The translations under genes were made by a program, and so were the position numbers. From NCBI GenBank assembly GCA_023485185.1, contig JAMCZP010000353.1:1-13925 (forward strand): a stretch of DNA of 13,925 nt. The letters run 5' to 3'. This DNA is from Gammaproteobacteria bacterium. Lineage in GTDB: Bacteria > Pseudomonadota > Gammaproteobacteria > Pseudomonadales > Halomonadaceae. Positions 1-7,377 of the stretch are shown here, piece after piece. Under the pieces are notes generated by a model. The model searched no databases, was not told where the DNA came from, and was given only the letters and a program-made list of their open reading frames with translations. Numbering within the stretch: position 1 is the stretch's first letter; every line of letters begins with the position of its first letter.

Positions 1-908
1 AGCTGCGCACCTTTATCGCCGTGATTCTGGCGCTGGTACTCTATTTAGTCATCATCAGCCTGCTACGTGAAGTGACCAGCGAGATCCAGTCCCGTGCAGG
101 CTTTGTAGGTGGTTTTGGGCTACCCGCCTGGACCGGCTGGATAGTGGGCGGCGCGCTTGCAGGCGGCGTTGGCTACTTTATCGGCCATGTGTGCCTGGGA
201 CTGCGCAGCGACTATCTGGCGATTGCGACCTTAGGCATTGCTGAAATCATCAAGGCGTTTTTGAAAAACTCGGACTGGTTAACCCGCGGCACCGCGACGG
301 TGTCGCCGCTGCCGTGGCCGACCCCCGGCCCTTCCGAGCTGGGTTTTACCCTGGCCCGCGCGATCTACCTGTCGGTCACGGCAGTCGTCATTGCCGCTAT
401 CTTCTTTCTGCTCCATCGCGCTTACAACGCCCCTTGGGGACGCATGATCCGGGCGATTCGCGATAACGAAGTCTCTGCGGCGGCCATGGGTAAAGATATC
501 AACAAGCGCCGCCTGGAAATCTTCGTGCTGGGCTGCATTTTGATGGGTATCGGTGGCGGTATGCTGGGTACCTTTAACAGCCTGTTCGACCCTCAAGGCT
601 ACTTGCCACTGAATCATACCTTCTTGGTATTGGTGATGGTGATTCTCGGTGGGCCAGGTAATAACCTGGGCACCATTTTTGGCGCCGTCGCGGTGTATAT
701 CATCTGGATTATGTCGGAGCCACTGGCGCTGTTTTTAATGCAGTTAGCCGTAGCATTCGGTGAAGGCACGTTCGGCTGGGATGCACCTGGCAATATGGAT
801 AGCCGCGCCCTACAGGCAAGGGTACTGGTGATTGGCTTACTGATTACCATGGTACTGCGCTTTGCGCCCAAAGGACTGCTGCCCGAAAAGATCAAAAGCC
901 ACGGCTGA
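1..908 (+). CDS. livM: Branched-chain amino acid ABC transporter permease LivM, 5' end cut by window
   Basis: Inner-membrane permease of the LIV-type ABC importer, which pairs with LivH, the LivG/LivF ATPases and a periplasmic binding protein. The reading frame is open from base 3, before the GTG at 21, so the gene starts outside the window. About 301 codons are visible. Family signatures are the segment GLRSDYLAIATLGIAEII early on, the MGIGGGMLG segment in the middle, a glycine-rich VILGGPGNNLG loop, and a C-terminal RFAPKGLLPE tail typical of LivM. Several long hydrophobic segments fit a multi-helix permease. No livG or livF follows, so the other subunits must lie upstream, outside the window. 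The binding-protein gene at 3285-4493 faces it and is the likely partner. Family assignment is strong; substrate (Leu/Ile/Val or another amide-type solute) is inferred. Confidence 0.92.
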   Translation, partial: LRTFIAVILALVLYLVIISLLREVTSEIQSRAGFVGGFGLPAWTGWIVGGALAGGVGYFIGHVCLGLRSDYLAIATLGIAEIIKAFLKNSDWLTRGTATVSPLPWPTPGPSELGFTLARAIYLSVTAVVIAAIFFLLHRAYNAPWGRMIRAIRDNEVSAAAMGKDINKRRLEIFVLGCILMGIGGGMLGTFNSLFDPQGYLPLNHTFLVLVMVILGGPGNNLGTIFGAVAVYIIWIMSEPLALFLMQLAVAFGEGTFGWDAPGNMDSRALQARVLVIGLLITMVLRFAPKGLLPEKIKSHG

Positions 909-943
909 TAGGCAAGCCTGGTGTAAACTACGAGCTAAACCCG

Positions 944-966
944 GCGCGCCAGAGATGGCGCGCTTT
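944..966 (+). terminator. Probable terminator after livM
   Basis: Perfect 8-bp GC stem (GCGCGCCA / TGGCGCGC, 944-951 with 956-963) with a GAGA loop and a short TTT tail, 35 bases after the livM stop. Outer CCC/GGG bases (940-942, 967-969) can extend it. The U-tract is short, so it may be a weak or Rho-assisted terminator. The stem could also stop transcription arriving from the Fic gene on the other strand. Confidence 0.55.
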
Positions 967-1031
967 GGGTCAGCAACAAGTTTCGTTCACAACCAGCCCG
1001 CGTATAACGAAAATCGCGCGGAATGGGGGGT

Positions 1032-2024
1032 TCATTCACTGATAATCTCCCAATGACCAGACTTATCTGACCCCACTCTTTTCAATCTGCCCGTTTGCTG
1101 TAACTTGGCTATAGCACGTCCAATGGTGCGTATGTCCTTTCCTGTCGTATCGGCTATTTGCTGTCGAGTGATCGCGGGGTTGTGCTGAATTAACGCAATG
1201 ATCGCTTCAGGCGTTTTAAGCTCTGTGACATTTACAGGGGCGTTTACAGGGGCATTTACAGGGGCGTTTTGAGCTAAGGTCTGGGCGATAACCGTTAACA
1301 TAAAATGAATAAAAGCCGTGCTCTCGGCTTCCTGATCAGCTTGTTCAAGCGCTTGGTAATAGCGCTGCTGGTTATCTTTGATAACGCTTTCCAACGGTAA
1401 TGATAAAAACAGCGGATGCCATTGCGACAAAATCAGCGTTTGCCACAAGCGCCCCATTCGACCATTGCCATCGCTAAAAGGATGGATAAACTCAAACTCG
1501 TAATGAAAGACACTGCTGGTAATTAAAGGATGGTCTTTAGCCTGCTTTAGCCAATGGGTTAAATCCGCCATTAGCCCAGATACCTGATGGGCAGGTGGAG
1601 CAATATGATGCACCACATTCCCTTTGTGAATGCCCACCGCTTTATGACGAAACGTCCCCGCATTTACCAGAACATCCGACATCATCAAGCCATGGGCGGC
1701 GAGTAAATCGTCGAGATTATCAGACTGAAGCCTTGGTAAGGCATCGTAAGCCTGAATCGCCCCTTTGACCTCAGCCAACTCACGCACACTCCCCATCACC
1801 CGCTGACCGTCCACAATCGCGGTAATCTGTTCTTCGGTAAGCGTATTACCTTCAATCGCCAACGTTCCGGTGATGGTTTTGATGCGGTTTTGTTTGCGCA
1901 ACTGCGGGGAAGCATTCAGTGCATGGGCATTAAGCCTACCCACCTGCTCGCTGATCTCTGCGACCAGATTGAGAATATCGGAGGTAATGGTAAACGGGGG
2001 CTTATAACTCATCAGTTTAATCAT
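1032..2024 (-). CDS. Fic-domain protein (class II, self-inhibited AMPylase type) with C-terminal winged helix
   Basis: Fic proteins usually transfer AMP from ATP to a hydroxyl side chain of a target protein. The catalytic motif HPFSDGNGRMGR is complete at residues 181-192 (catalytic His181, the acidic Asp185, Arg192). An inhibitory motif of the form [S/T]xxxE[G/N] is at 54-59 (TLAIEG), upstream of the Fic core, which makes it class II, auto-inhibited by the Glu58 finger. The Fic core is followed by a linker with three APVN units (about 254-265), and residues 270-328 look like a winged helix-turn-helix. Length (330 aa) fits COG3177-like Fic proteins. The ATG at 2024 has a purine-rich AAGGGG directly against it, so the in-frame ATG at 2012, 12 bases from that site, may be the real start. 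It stands alone, with no antitoxin-like partner visible. The cellular target is unknown. Confidence 0.9.
   Translation of the reverse strand: MIKLMSYKPPFTITSDILNLVAEISEQVGRLNAHALNASPQLRKQNRIKTITGTLAIEGNTLTEEQITAIVDGQRVMGSVRELAEVKGAIQAYDALPRLQSDNLDDLLAAHGLMMSDVLVNAGTFRHKAVGIHKGNVVHHIAPPAHQVSGLMADLTHWLKQAKDHPLITSSVFHYEFEFIHPFSDGNGRMGRLWQTLILSQWHPLFLSLPLESVIKDNQQRYYQALEQADQEAESTAFIHFMLTVIAQTLAQNAPVNAPVNAPVNVTELKTPEAIIALIQHNPAITRQQIADTTGKDIRTIGRAIAKLQQTGRLKRVGSDKSGHWEIISE
1231..1266. repeat. 12-bp tandem repeat inside the Fic gene
   Basis: Three head-to-tail 12-bp units (TTTACAGGGGCG, the middle one ending in A). On the coding strand they encode the in-frame APVN linker repeats between the Fic core and the winged helix. 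Copy number could change by slippage without breaking the frame. Confidence 0.85.
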
Positions 2025-2091
2025 CCCCTTAAACGTGGGGCTCTACCCTTAAGAGCAGCACCCGGCGAGGTGGTATGCTTGGCACGCCATC

Positions 2092-2123
2092 AAAAAATGC
2101 CCAGTTGGTAATAGTCGGGCATT
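2092..2123 (-). terminator. Intrinsic terminator, minus strand, between ydcF and the Fic gene
   Basis: On the minus strand AATGCCC (2123-2117) pairs perfectly with GGGCATT (2102-2096) around a 14-base loop and runs into six T residues. It lies about 190 bases after the ydcF stop and about 70 bases before the Fic start, so it would separate ydcF from Fic transcription. The rest of the 2025-2314 gap shows only AT-rich sequence and an 8-bp palindrome (GCGGCCGC at 2225), with no supported gene. Confidence 0.6.
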
Positions 2124-2314
2124 ACTGCGTTTCGAACCAGTCGTCGAACAGCACAACCCCGACCGACTCAGGAAATAATACAATTTCAGCGTTACTTATT
2201 CTGAGTATCTTACATTAAATAACTGCGGCCGCACGGTGGATAAACAAGTAACCCCATGTAGCCTTTCGTAAGAATCGATTGATTTTAATTTCTTTAAGCA
2301 CATATAGATTTCCA

Positions 2315-2962
2315 CTATAGCAGGTGTTTTGTATATCCTCGCTTGATGAGCGTATCGTACGCTTTCACAACTTCTTCAGGTGATTTCTGCTCAATCTGGA
2401 AACCAAGTTTTGGGTATTCTTGTATTCGTTGCAGATCGCCGACCATGACATTAACGACATAATCAAATGGATACATTTCATCGCTACAATATTCACCGAG
2501 TGAAATATCTATAGCAGAACATTGAATATCAGGCTTTATATCGTCAGGCCATTGCTTCATAAATGTCGCATAGGCTCTGCGTAGCATATATGGCTTCGTG
2601 ACAAGGATGAGTGATTTTACATCAATGAATTTTTCTTGTAGTAACTTGTATGAATAGACAATATTTTCACCAGTATTAGTTGCATTTATTTCCCTCAAGA
2701 TGACATCATCAGGTATGCCTAACTCTAGCGCACGCTTTGCATATACATCTGCCTCATTATCAGCAAAAGCCTCCCGCGTCGTTCTCCCCCGAGCACCTGT
2801 AAATAAAATGAGAGGCGCACACCCTTGATTATATAAACTTGCAGACCACTCAGCAGTGCGAACATCGGAACTACCAAGACCGATAATAATGTCAGCTTTT
2901 TTAAGCGGTTGCTCAAAACGCATATATTCCCAAATTATCTGAGCGTTTTCGAAGTCTGTCAT
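2315..2962 (-). CDS. YdcF-like protein (DUF218), short cytoplasmic form
   Basis: The DUF218/YdcF fold is a Rossmann-like domain. E. coli YdcF is reported to bind S-adenosylmethionine, but no reaction is established. The 215-aa product carries the family marks: an early beta-strand plus loop DIIIGLGSSD (residues 24-33), LILFTGARG (51-59), the conserved NTGEN (96-100), and KPYMLRRA (123-130). No signal peptide or membrane helix is seen, so it is probably cytoplasmic, unlike the membrane-anchored SanA/ElyC relatives. The ATG at 2962 has GGAAG five bases upstream. An in-frame ATG at 2974 has no well-placed ribosome site. The gene is visibly AT-rich (one sampled 60-base stretch counts to about 37% GC) compared with rapA or livM, which suggests acquisition by transfer. 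Function is unknown. Confidence 0.82.
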   Translation of the reverse strand: MTDFENAQIIWEYMRFEQPLKKADIIIGLGSSDVRTAEWSASLYNQGCAPLILFTGARGRTTREAFADNEADVYAKRALELGIPDDVILREINATNTGENIVYSYKLLQEKFIDVKSLILVTKPYMLRRAYATFMKQWPDDIKPDIQCSAIDISLGEYCSDEMYPFDYVVNVMVGDLQRIQEYPKLGFQIEQKSPEEVVKAYDTLIKRGYTKHLL

Positions 2963-3010
2963 TATCACTTCCATTTTTAATATAAACTTTTTCCTTAAGC
3001 GCGAGCCAAC

Positions 3011-3208
3011 TTATCTCATAAACGTTGCTAAAGCAGCAACAGACATTAAAAGTTCGAAGTTAATTTTTTGCCAGCATTCGTTCTTGTGATTTTTATCGCG
3101 CATAAAACGTTTAAAATAGGACAGAACACTTCTAAACGGGGCCGCCTGGCCGCTACTTTTGTAATCGGACAGCCATGAATGCATCAATGCCGGAAAGATA
3201 AGGAACAC
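3011..3208 (-). CDS. Doubtful small ORF upstream of ydcF
   Basis: A 65-codon frame beginning with GTG, or 57 codons from the ATG at 3184, ends 36-48 bases before ydcF. The product has a basic middle (FKRFMRDKNHKNE) and a short hydrophobic C-terminus, and matches no family I recognise. No proper ribosome binding site precedes either start, and the beginning overlaps the inverted repeat at 3188-3217. It could be a real small gene, the relic of a longer one, or chance. Apart from this frame and the hairpins, the 2975-3284 gap holds nothing I can support. Confidence 0.2.
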   Translation of the reverse strand: MFLIFPALMHSWLSDYKSSGQAAPFRSVLSYFKRFMRDKNHKNECWQKINFELLMSVAALATFMR

Positions 3209-3217
3209 TTTCCGGCA
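3188..3217. repeat. 10-bp perfect inverted repeat
   Basis: TGCCGGAAAG (3188-3197) and CTTTCCGGCA (3208-3217) form a perfect 10-bp stem around a 10-base loop. No T-run follows on either strand, so it is not a standard intrinsic terminator. It sits downstream of the substrate-binding protein gene at the edge of the AT-rich insert, and could act as a 3'-end stabilising hairpin or mark the insert boundary. A smaller 6-bp stem (GTTGCT / AGCAAC) lies at 3024-3040. Confidence 0.6.
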
Positions 3218-3284
3218 CAGACAAAAGCCCCCCTACGGGTTGATTCCGCCCTTAGCTCAAGCTCACCCAAGCTAAAATCTTTTC

Positions 3285-4493
3285 TTAAAGATCGACCTGT
3301 CCTTTGCTGGTAAAGGTGCCATTTTCAACCGCCATTTCTACCACTACGCCGGGGACGTCGCCGTTTTCATCAAACTCGTGAGAGCCAGACGCGCCTTCGT
3401 AGTTAATTTCGGTGCCTGCGGCAATCAGCTCAACGGCTTTTTCCCACTCGCCGGGAAGAATAATCTCACCGGGTGCACTGGAAACACTGCGCAGAGCTTC
3501 AGAAAGGCCTTCACGGTCAGCACTGCCGTTTTGCTCAATTGCCAACGCAATCAGGAAAGCGGCGTCATAGGCTTGGGCCGCAAATACGGCACTTGGGTCT
3601 AAATCAGCGGCCTCAGCGGCTTCGATAAAGATTTCAGTGCCGGGAAGGTCAGGGCTGCCGGGGCGAGTGGCGATCATACCGTCCAGCACATCAGCACCAA
3701 TGGCATTGATAAGGCTGTCGCCTACCATGCCATCCGCGCCTACGTATTGGGTAAACATGCCGCTTTCATAGGCCTGGCGAAGCACCGTTTGACCTGAGGT
3801 GTCCGCGTAAGCAAGTACGACCAGCGTTTCGACGCCGCTAGCGGAAAGCGAGCCTAGCTCCGAGCGATAGTCAGCGCGGTTATCTTCGTGGGCCAGATTT
3901 TCAGCTACCTCACCGCCACCCGCTTCAAAGGCAGCGCTAAAGGCGTCAGACAGGCCGCGGCCATAGTCGTTGTTGACAAAGGTCACCGCGACAGCATCGA
4001 TGCCTTTATCCAGCAGCAGCTTAGCTAGAATTTCCCCTTGGAAAGCATCTGAAGGAACCGTACGGAAGACCAAGTCGTTATCATCAAGCTCTGATACCGC
4101 CGGTGCGGTCGAGGCAGGCGATACCATCAGCACGCCACCAGGAATCGCCGCGTTGTTAGCGGCAGCGATGGTAGCACCTGTACATAGCGCGCCAACAATG
4201 GCAGTGACATTCTCAGAGTTAACCATACGGTCGGCAGCGTTAGAGGCAGCCGATGCATCGGAACAGGTGGTGTCGCCAGAGGGCATGACCAGTGTTTGGC
4301 CGTCTAAAATACCGCCTTGCTCATTGACCTGCTCAACAGCCAGTTGGGCACCCTCAAAAATCGCCGGCGTTAAGCTCTCAATGCCACCCGTAAAACCGCC
4401 TAAGAAGCCAACCTTGACCTCTGCCTGGGCCAGGCCAGTCATTGCCAAAGTTGAGGCCGCCACAGCAGTGGCTAATGCGCGCTTATTGATCAT
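3285..4493 (-). CDS. ABC transporter periplasmic substrate-binding protein, Leu/Ile/Val family
   Basis: Solute receptor for a LIV-type ABC importer, delivering substrate to the LivH/LivM pore. From the ATG at 4493 the product is 402 aa. Residues 1-24 form a Sec signal peptide (positive MINKR, hydrophobic stretch, AQA cleavage site before Glu25). The mature part has the Peripla_BP_6 pattern: KVGFLGGFTGG at the first strand, GAQLAVEQVNEQGGI, an AIVGALCTG loop and FVNNDYGRGL. The protein is rich in Asp and Glu, as expected for an exported protein of a halophile. A TTG at 4511 would extend the frame by six residues but is less likely, because the ATG is preceded by GGGAG about 11 bases away and gives a cleaner signal peptide. 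It is convergent with livM, 2.4 kb away, and the two probably serve the same system. Exact solute unknown. Confidence 0.92.
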   Translation of the reverse strand: MINKRALATAVAASTLAMTGLAQAEVKVGFLGGFTGGIESLTPAIFEGAQLAVEQVNEQGGILDGQTLVMPSGDTTCSDASAASNAADRMVNSENVTAIVGALCTGATIAAANNAAIPGGVLMVSPASTAPAVSELDDNDLVFRTVPSDAFQGEILAKLLLDKGIDAVAVTFVNNDYGRGLSDAFSAAFEAGGGEVAENLAHEDNRADYRSELGSLSASGVETLVVLAYADTSGQTVLRQAYESGMFTQYVGADGMVGDSLINAIGADVLDGMIATRPGSPDLPGTEIFIEAAEAADLDPSAVFAAQAYDAAFLIALAIEQNGSADREGLSEALRSVSSAPGEIILPGEWEKAVELIAAGTEINYEGASGSHEFDENGDVPGVVVEMAVENGTFTSKGQVDL

Positions 4494-4590
4494 ATTGTTT
4501 GTCGCTCCCAATGAGATAACAGATTGTGCTTTTTTAGTGTGCCTCAGCGGTCAAACGTTAAGGCTGCTACTAATTTGGAACTGGAACGCC

Positions 4591-4618
4591 AAAAACACAA
4601 GCGTCCGTTTCTAACGCT
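4591..4618 (-). terminator. Possible terminator after the phospholipase D gene
   Basis: Read on the minus strand, AGCGT (4618-4614) pairs with ACGCT (4604-4600), followed by TGTG and five T residues. The stem has only 5 bp, so it is weak. The position, 16 bases after the stop at 4634 and upstream of the binding-protein gene, suits the end of the operon. Confidence 0.38.
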
Positions 4619-4633
4619 AGTTTGCATCAAACG

Positions 4634-6181
4634 TTACAGCAAGCGCTCTAGCCTGAGCGTATGACTTAACCAGGCGTTGAAATGAAGCCAAAGACTGCCT
4701 GGCTCTTTGGTTAAAACGTCCATTTCTCCGTCGCGCTCCAAGTGCCAGTTCAACTCCCCCTCTGGGGTCAATTCGACTCGGTAACTGAGCGATGGATCCT
4801 GGCCAACTGCCACCAATTCATTAAATGCTTGCATAAGCGATTCGCTGCGCGCCAACACGCCAATTTCGGTATTCCAGTAGATAGAGCGCGGATCAACATT
4901 AAACGACCCCACAAACAGCTGATCATCAAAACTTAGCGCCTTGATATGCAGTGCTGATGCTGAGGCCCCGGGCACACGCATGTCATCACTTGTAACCGCC
5001 TCCTGCTCGGGGCGCATTTCATATAGCACTACGCCATGCTCTAGCAGTGTTTCACGCCATGGTGCATAAGCGCCATGCACAACAGCGGCGTCAGTCGACT
5101 CCAGAGAGTTAGTGATAATTTCAACGGCGATGCCCTGATCTGCTAGCTCGGTTAAGTATTTGACCCCTTGTTCTGTGGGTACAAAGTAGGCAGAAATAAT
5201 CACTAACCGCTGGTTAAGTGACGTTGCATCGGTCAAATCACCTAGCAGGGTGTCCGTCCACTCAGGAGTTCCAGACGCAAGCTTGCCTGGGGCATCCCAT
5301 AGCGCCAGCCCTTCTCCCCAATGCAAGGTTTCCCACGGCGGTGCGGTGCGCGTCTGGCGACGTAGCTCAGTAAAGTATTCGGAGTCAGCGTTATCATCTA
5401 ACCAGGACTCAAGGTCGCTTTTTAGCGTTTGCCAGGCGTTACCGTCTACTTGGTGATAGCGTTCTATTGGCTGAGCAAGGCCATGGTTCCAGTACAGGTC
5501 AAAGCTACGCGAGAGCTCTGGCACCACCTCGCCAATGGTGACAAAGTCCAAATCAGCAAAGTTGCGCGAATCGTTGGCATCAAAGTACTCATCGCCCAGG
5601 TTACGCCCACCCACGATAGCAACACTGTTATCGGCGACCCACAATTTGTTATGCATTCGGCGATGCTGCTGAGCGGGATTAACCACTGACGCCAACACCC
5701 GTGTCACGATATGGCCACGCCCAGCGGCTAGCGGATTGTAAACGCGCACGTGAATACGCGGGTGGCTCGCCAGTGCCGCTAAGCGGTCGCCCTGACCAAT
5801 AGCGCCGATATCATCAACCAACAGGCGTACCCGAACGCCCTCTTCAGCGGCATCCAGCAGGCGTGCCAAAATCAAGCGAGTGGTTTGCCCATCACCCAGC
5901 AAGTAGGTCTGAATATCCAGCTCGCGGTCCGCCTGACGGATCAAGCCTGCGCGGGCAGCAAAGGCCTCCTGCCCATTGGCAAGCAGTGCAAAGCCATCAG
6001 GCTCTGACCGTTCAGCTAGCACCTGATGAACTTGCTCGCCCAGCCAAGTGTCTCGTGCCTCATGTAAGGTAAGCGCAGTGTGATGCTCTCGGACAACCGC
6101 ATGGGTACAACCGGCTAACAAACCGTACAACATCAGTAAACACAGCCATTGAGGCCAACGGCAAGCACTAGGCTTCGTCAT
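4634..6181 (-). CDS. Phospholipase D-family lipoprotein, cardiolipin synthase C-like
   Basis: Enzymes with two HKD motifs cut or swap phosphodiester bonds of phospholipids; in this architecture (bacterial ClsC/YmdC group) the usual product is cardiolipin. From the ATG at 6181 the protein is 515 aa. It has a lipoprotein signal ending in LLAGC (lipid-modified Cys25), a first HKD motif (His177, Lys179, Asp184, followed by GGRN) and a second (His412, Lys414, Asp419, followed by GSFN). Both catalytic sites look intact. Length is somewhat above E. coli ClsC, mostly because of the lipoprotein leader. The start overlaps the end of the upstream small membrane protein gene by 14 bases, so translation is probably coupled. 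In-frame ATGs at 6187 and 6193 and a TTG at 6223 are other start options. Envelope location is inferred from the lipobox; cardiolipin synthesis is inferred from family. Confidence 0.88.
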   Translation of the reverse strand: MTKPSACRWPQWLCLLMLYGLLAGCTHAVVREHHTALTLHEARDTWLGEQVHQVLAERSEPDGFALLANGQEAFAARAGLIRQADRELDIQTYLLGDGQTTRLILARLLDAAEEGVRVRLLVDDIGAIGQGDRLAALASHPRIHVRVYNPLAAGRGHIVTRVLASVVNPAQQHRRMHNKLWVADNSVAIVGGRNLGDEYFDANDSRNFADLDFVTIGEVVPELSRSFDLYWNHGLAQPIERYHQVDGNAWQTLKSDLESWLDDNADSEYFTELRRQTRTAPPWETLHWGEGLALWDAPGKLASGTPEWTDTLLGDLTDATSLNQRLVIISAYFVPTEQGVKYLTELADQGIAVEIITNSLESTDAAVVHGAYAPWRETLLEHGVVLYEMRPEQEAVTSDDMRVPGASASALHIKALSFDDQLFVGSFNVDPRSIYWNTEIGVLARSESLMQAFNELVAVGQDPSLSYRVELTPEGELNWHLERDGEMDVLTKEPGSLWLHFNAWLSHTLRLERLL

Positions 6182-6410
6182 TATCATTGTCATCCAGTCG
6201 TTCGGCCCAGCGCTTGCGAGCAAGATTACGGCGGTAAAGGCGCACTAGCGCGATGGTTAGTGCGGTGGCGACCATGGCGGCAAGCACCACCCCCTGCCAG
6301 GGACGGGCCGCATCACCCATCATGGTTTCCAGCGTAATGATGAGTATCAAGCCAATCGCTTGGGAGCCGATGGCTAACGCGCGCAGCTTATCGAAAGCGG
6401 GTGGGGGCAT
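6168..6410 (-). CDS. Small two-helix membrane protein, function unknown
   Basis: An 80-aa product starting at the ATG at 6410, which has GGAG five to six bases upstream; an in-frame ATG at 6437 has no such site. Two hydrophobic segments (about residues 13-31 and 39-60) are separated by a short loop, followed by a strongly basic stretch RLYRRNLARKRW and then an acidic tail. The positive-inside rule therefore puts the C-terminus in the cytoplasm. I do not recognise the family. It overlaps the phospholipase D-type gene by 14 bases in a tight operon, which suggests a joint role in the membrane, possibly as an accessory to the lipid enzyme (an inference from position only). Confidence 0.75.
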   Translation of the reverse strand: MPPPAFDKLRALAIGSQAIGLILIITLETMMGDAARPWQGVVLAAMVATALTIALVRLYRRNLARKRWAERLDDNDNDEA

Positions 6411-6478
6411 AACGTCTCCGTAATTTTCAGCTCGCATGGTAAGGTTTGCCAGTGTACCCGTTTCACGGAATGCTTAAC

Positions 6479-6538
6479 CGGAAACCTGAATTAAAAACCC
6501 GTATTGTAAGACTGAACGGAAACCAGAACTGGAAACCC
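6479..6538. repeat. 22-bp imperfect direct repeat in the tlpA-like leader
   Basis: Two copies (6479-6500 and 6517-6538) share 18 of 22 bases, both opening with CGGAAACC and closing with AAACCC, spaced 38 bp start to start. The second copy ends exactly at the ATG at 6539 and contains the probable ribosome site (GGAAA). The same 128-bp gap must also hold the promoter for the minus-strand operon. Confidence 0.6.
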
Positions 6539-7342
6539 ATGAACGCGATTGCTCTCGGCCCGCTACTAATTTCGCTGCCCCGTCTCTATGCCGTTGGCTG
6601 CGCGCTACTACTGCTCATTAGCGCACGCTATTTATTAGGGCTACCACGTCCAGTTCAGCAGCGTTGGTTTACCGGGCTCATCGTGGTTTGGTTAGTTGGC
6701 GCACGGGCGGGGCATATCATACTTCATCTCGATAGTTATAGCGCCGACCCACTTGAAGCACTCAAGCTATGGCAGCCCGGCTACCACGGCCTGTGGGGTA
6801 TGGCAGCAGGCTTGGTATGGACCGCCTGGACACTACGTGCTCGGTTGCTGTCCATGGGCGGTGCAATGCTGATGCTCGTTGCCGCCTCTAGCCTGTGGTT
6901 GGTGGTCGCGACCTTAGCCCCCCTGGGCAACAGCTTTGCGGTAAGCGAACTGCCCGATATCACCCTTGAAGATCTGGACGGCAATGAAGTTCATCTGCCT
7001 GCCTTGGCAGCAGACAGCGAACGTATCATCGTTAACCTATGGGCTACCTGGTGCCCGCCATGCCTGCGTGAAATGCCGCTGCTCGAAGAGGCTGCCCAGC
7101 GTGAAGGCGTCAGTGTGGTGGTGGCCAATCAGGGCGAAGACCTACTGCCTATGGTGCGTTATTTAGATGAGCAGCAGCTCGATTTTCGCTATGCACTGCG
7201 CGACCCTAATCAACAACTTATGGTACTTTTTGAAGCACCTGGATTGCCCACTACGGTGCTGTTTGATGGCCAGGGGAATACCTTGGATGTGCATGTGGGC
7301 GAGCTTACCCGCGCCCATCTGGATCGCTGGTTACAAGATTGA
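6539..7342 (+). CDS. TlpA-like membrane thioredoxin with an N-terminal half-Lgt domain
   Basis: Predicted membrane-anchored thiol-disulfide oxidoreductase with the catalytic domain in the periplasm. From the ATG at 6539 the protein is 267 aa. Residues 137-267 form a TlpA/ResA-type thioredoxin domain: VNLWATWCPPC with the redox pair Cys172/Cys175 and a cis-Pro loop at GLPTT (Pro237). Residues 5-100 are hydrophobic and align by eye with the first half of prolipoprotein diacylglyceryl transferase (Lgt). The stretch GARAGHIILHLDSYSADPLE mirrors the Lgt segment around GGRIGYVLFY, and YHGLWG mirrors FHGGLIG. One more helix (about 108-128) leads to the thioredoxin domain. The second half of Lgt, with most of its essential residues, is absent, so transferase activity is unlikely. 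An ATG at 6446 would extend the frame but has no ribosome site and a non-hydrophobic leader. It reads toward rapA with a 112-base gap. Confidence 0.85.
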   Translation: MNAIALGPLLISLPRLYAVGCALLLLISARYLLGLPRPVQQRWFTGLIVVWLVGARAGHIILHLDSYSADPLEALKLWQPGYHGLWGMAAGLVWTAWTLRARLLSMGGAMLMLVAASSLWLVVATLAPLGNSFAVSELPDITLEDLDGNEVHLPALAADSERIIVNLWATWCPPCLREMPLLEEAAQREGVSVVVANQGEDLLPMVRYLDEQQLDFRYALRDPNQQLMVLFEAPGLPTTVLFDGQGNTLDVHVGELTRAHLDRWLQD

Positions 7343-7377
7343 TGCCGATACACCTTAATCCCCTCGCTGCTTTGCGT

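Noticed and set aside
2225..2232. GCGGCCGC palindrome
   Set aside because: An isolated 8-bp palindrome with no second copy or neighbouring motif.
3000..3060. Possible integron attC site next to ydcF
   Set aside because: No recognisable paired core sites (RYYYAAC / GTTRRRY) in the right arrangement, and no second cassette.
3970..4614. 214-codon plus-strand frame antisense to the binding-protein gene
   Set aside because: Low-complexity Ala/Ser/Thr translation, a shadow of the conserved minus-strand gene.
4551..4636. 10-base direct repeat TCAAACGTTA at 4551 and 4627
   Set aside because: Only two short copies, one overlapping the phospholipase D stop codon; probably chance.
6182..6223. Upstream TTG start for the phospholipase D protein
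   Set aside because: It would lengthen the overlap with the preceding gene and put a polar segment before the lipoprotein signal; the ATG at 6181 gives a normal leader.
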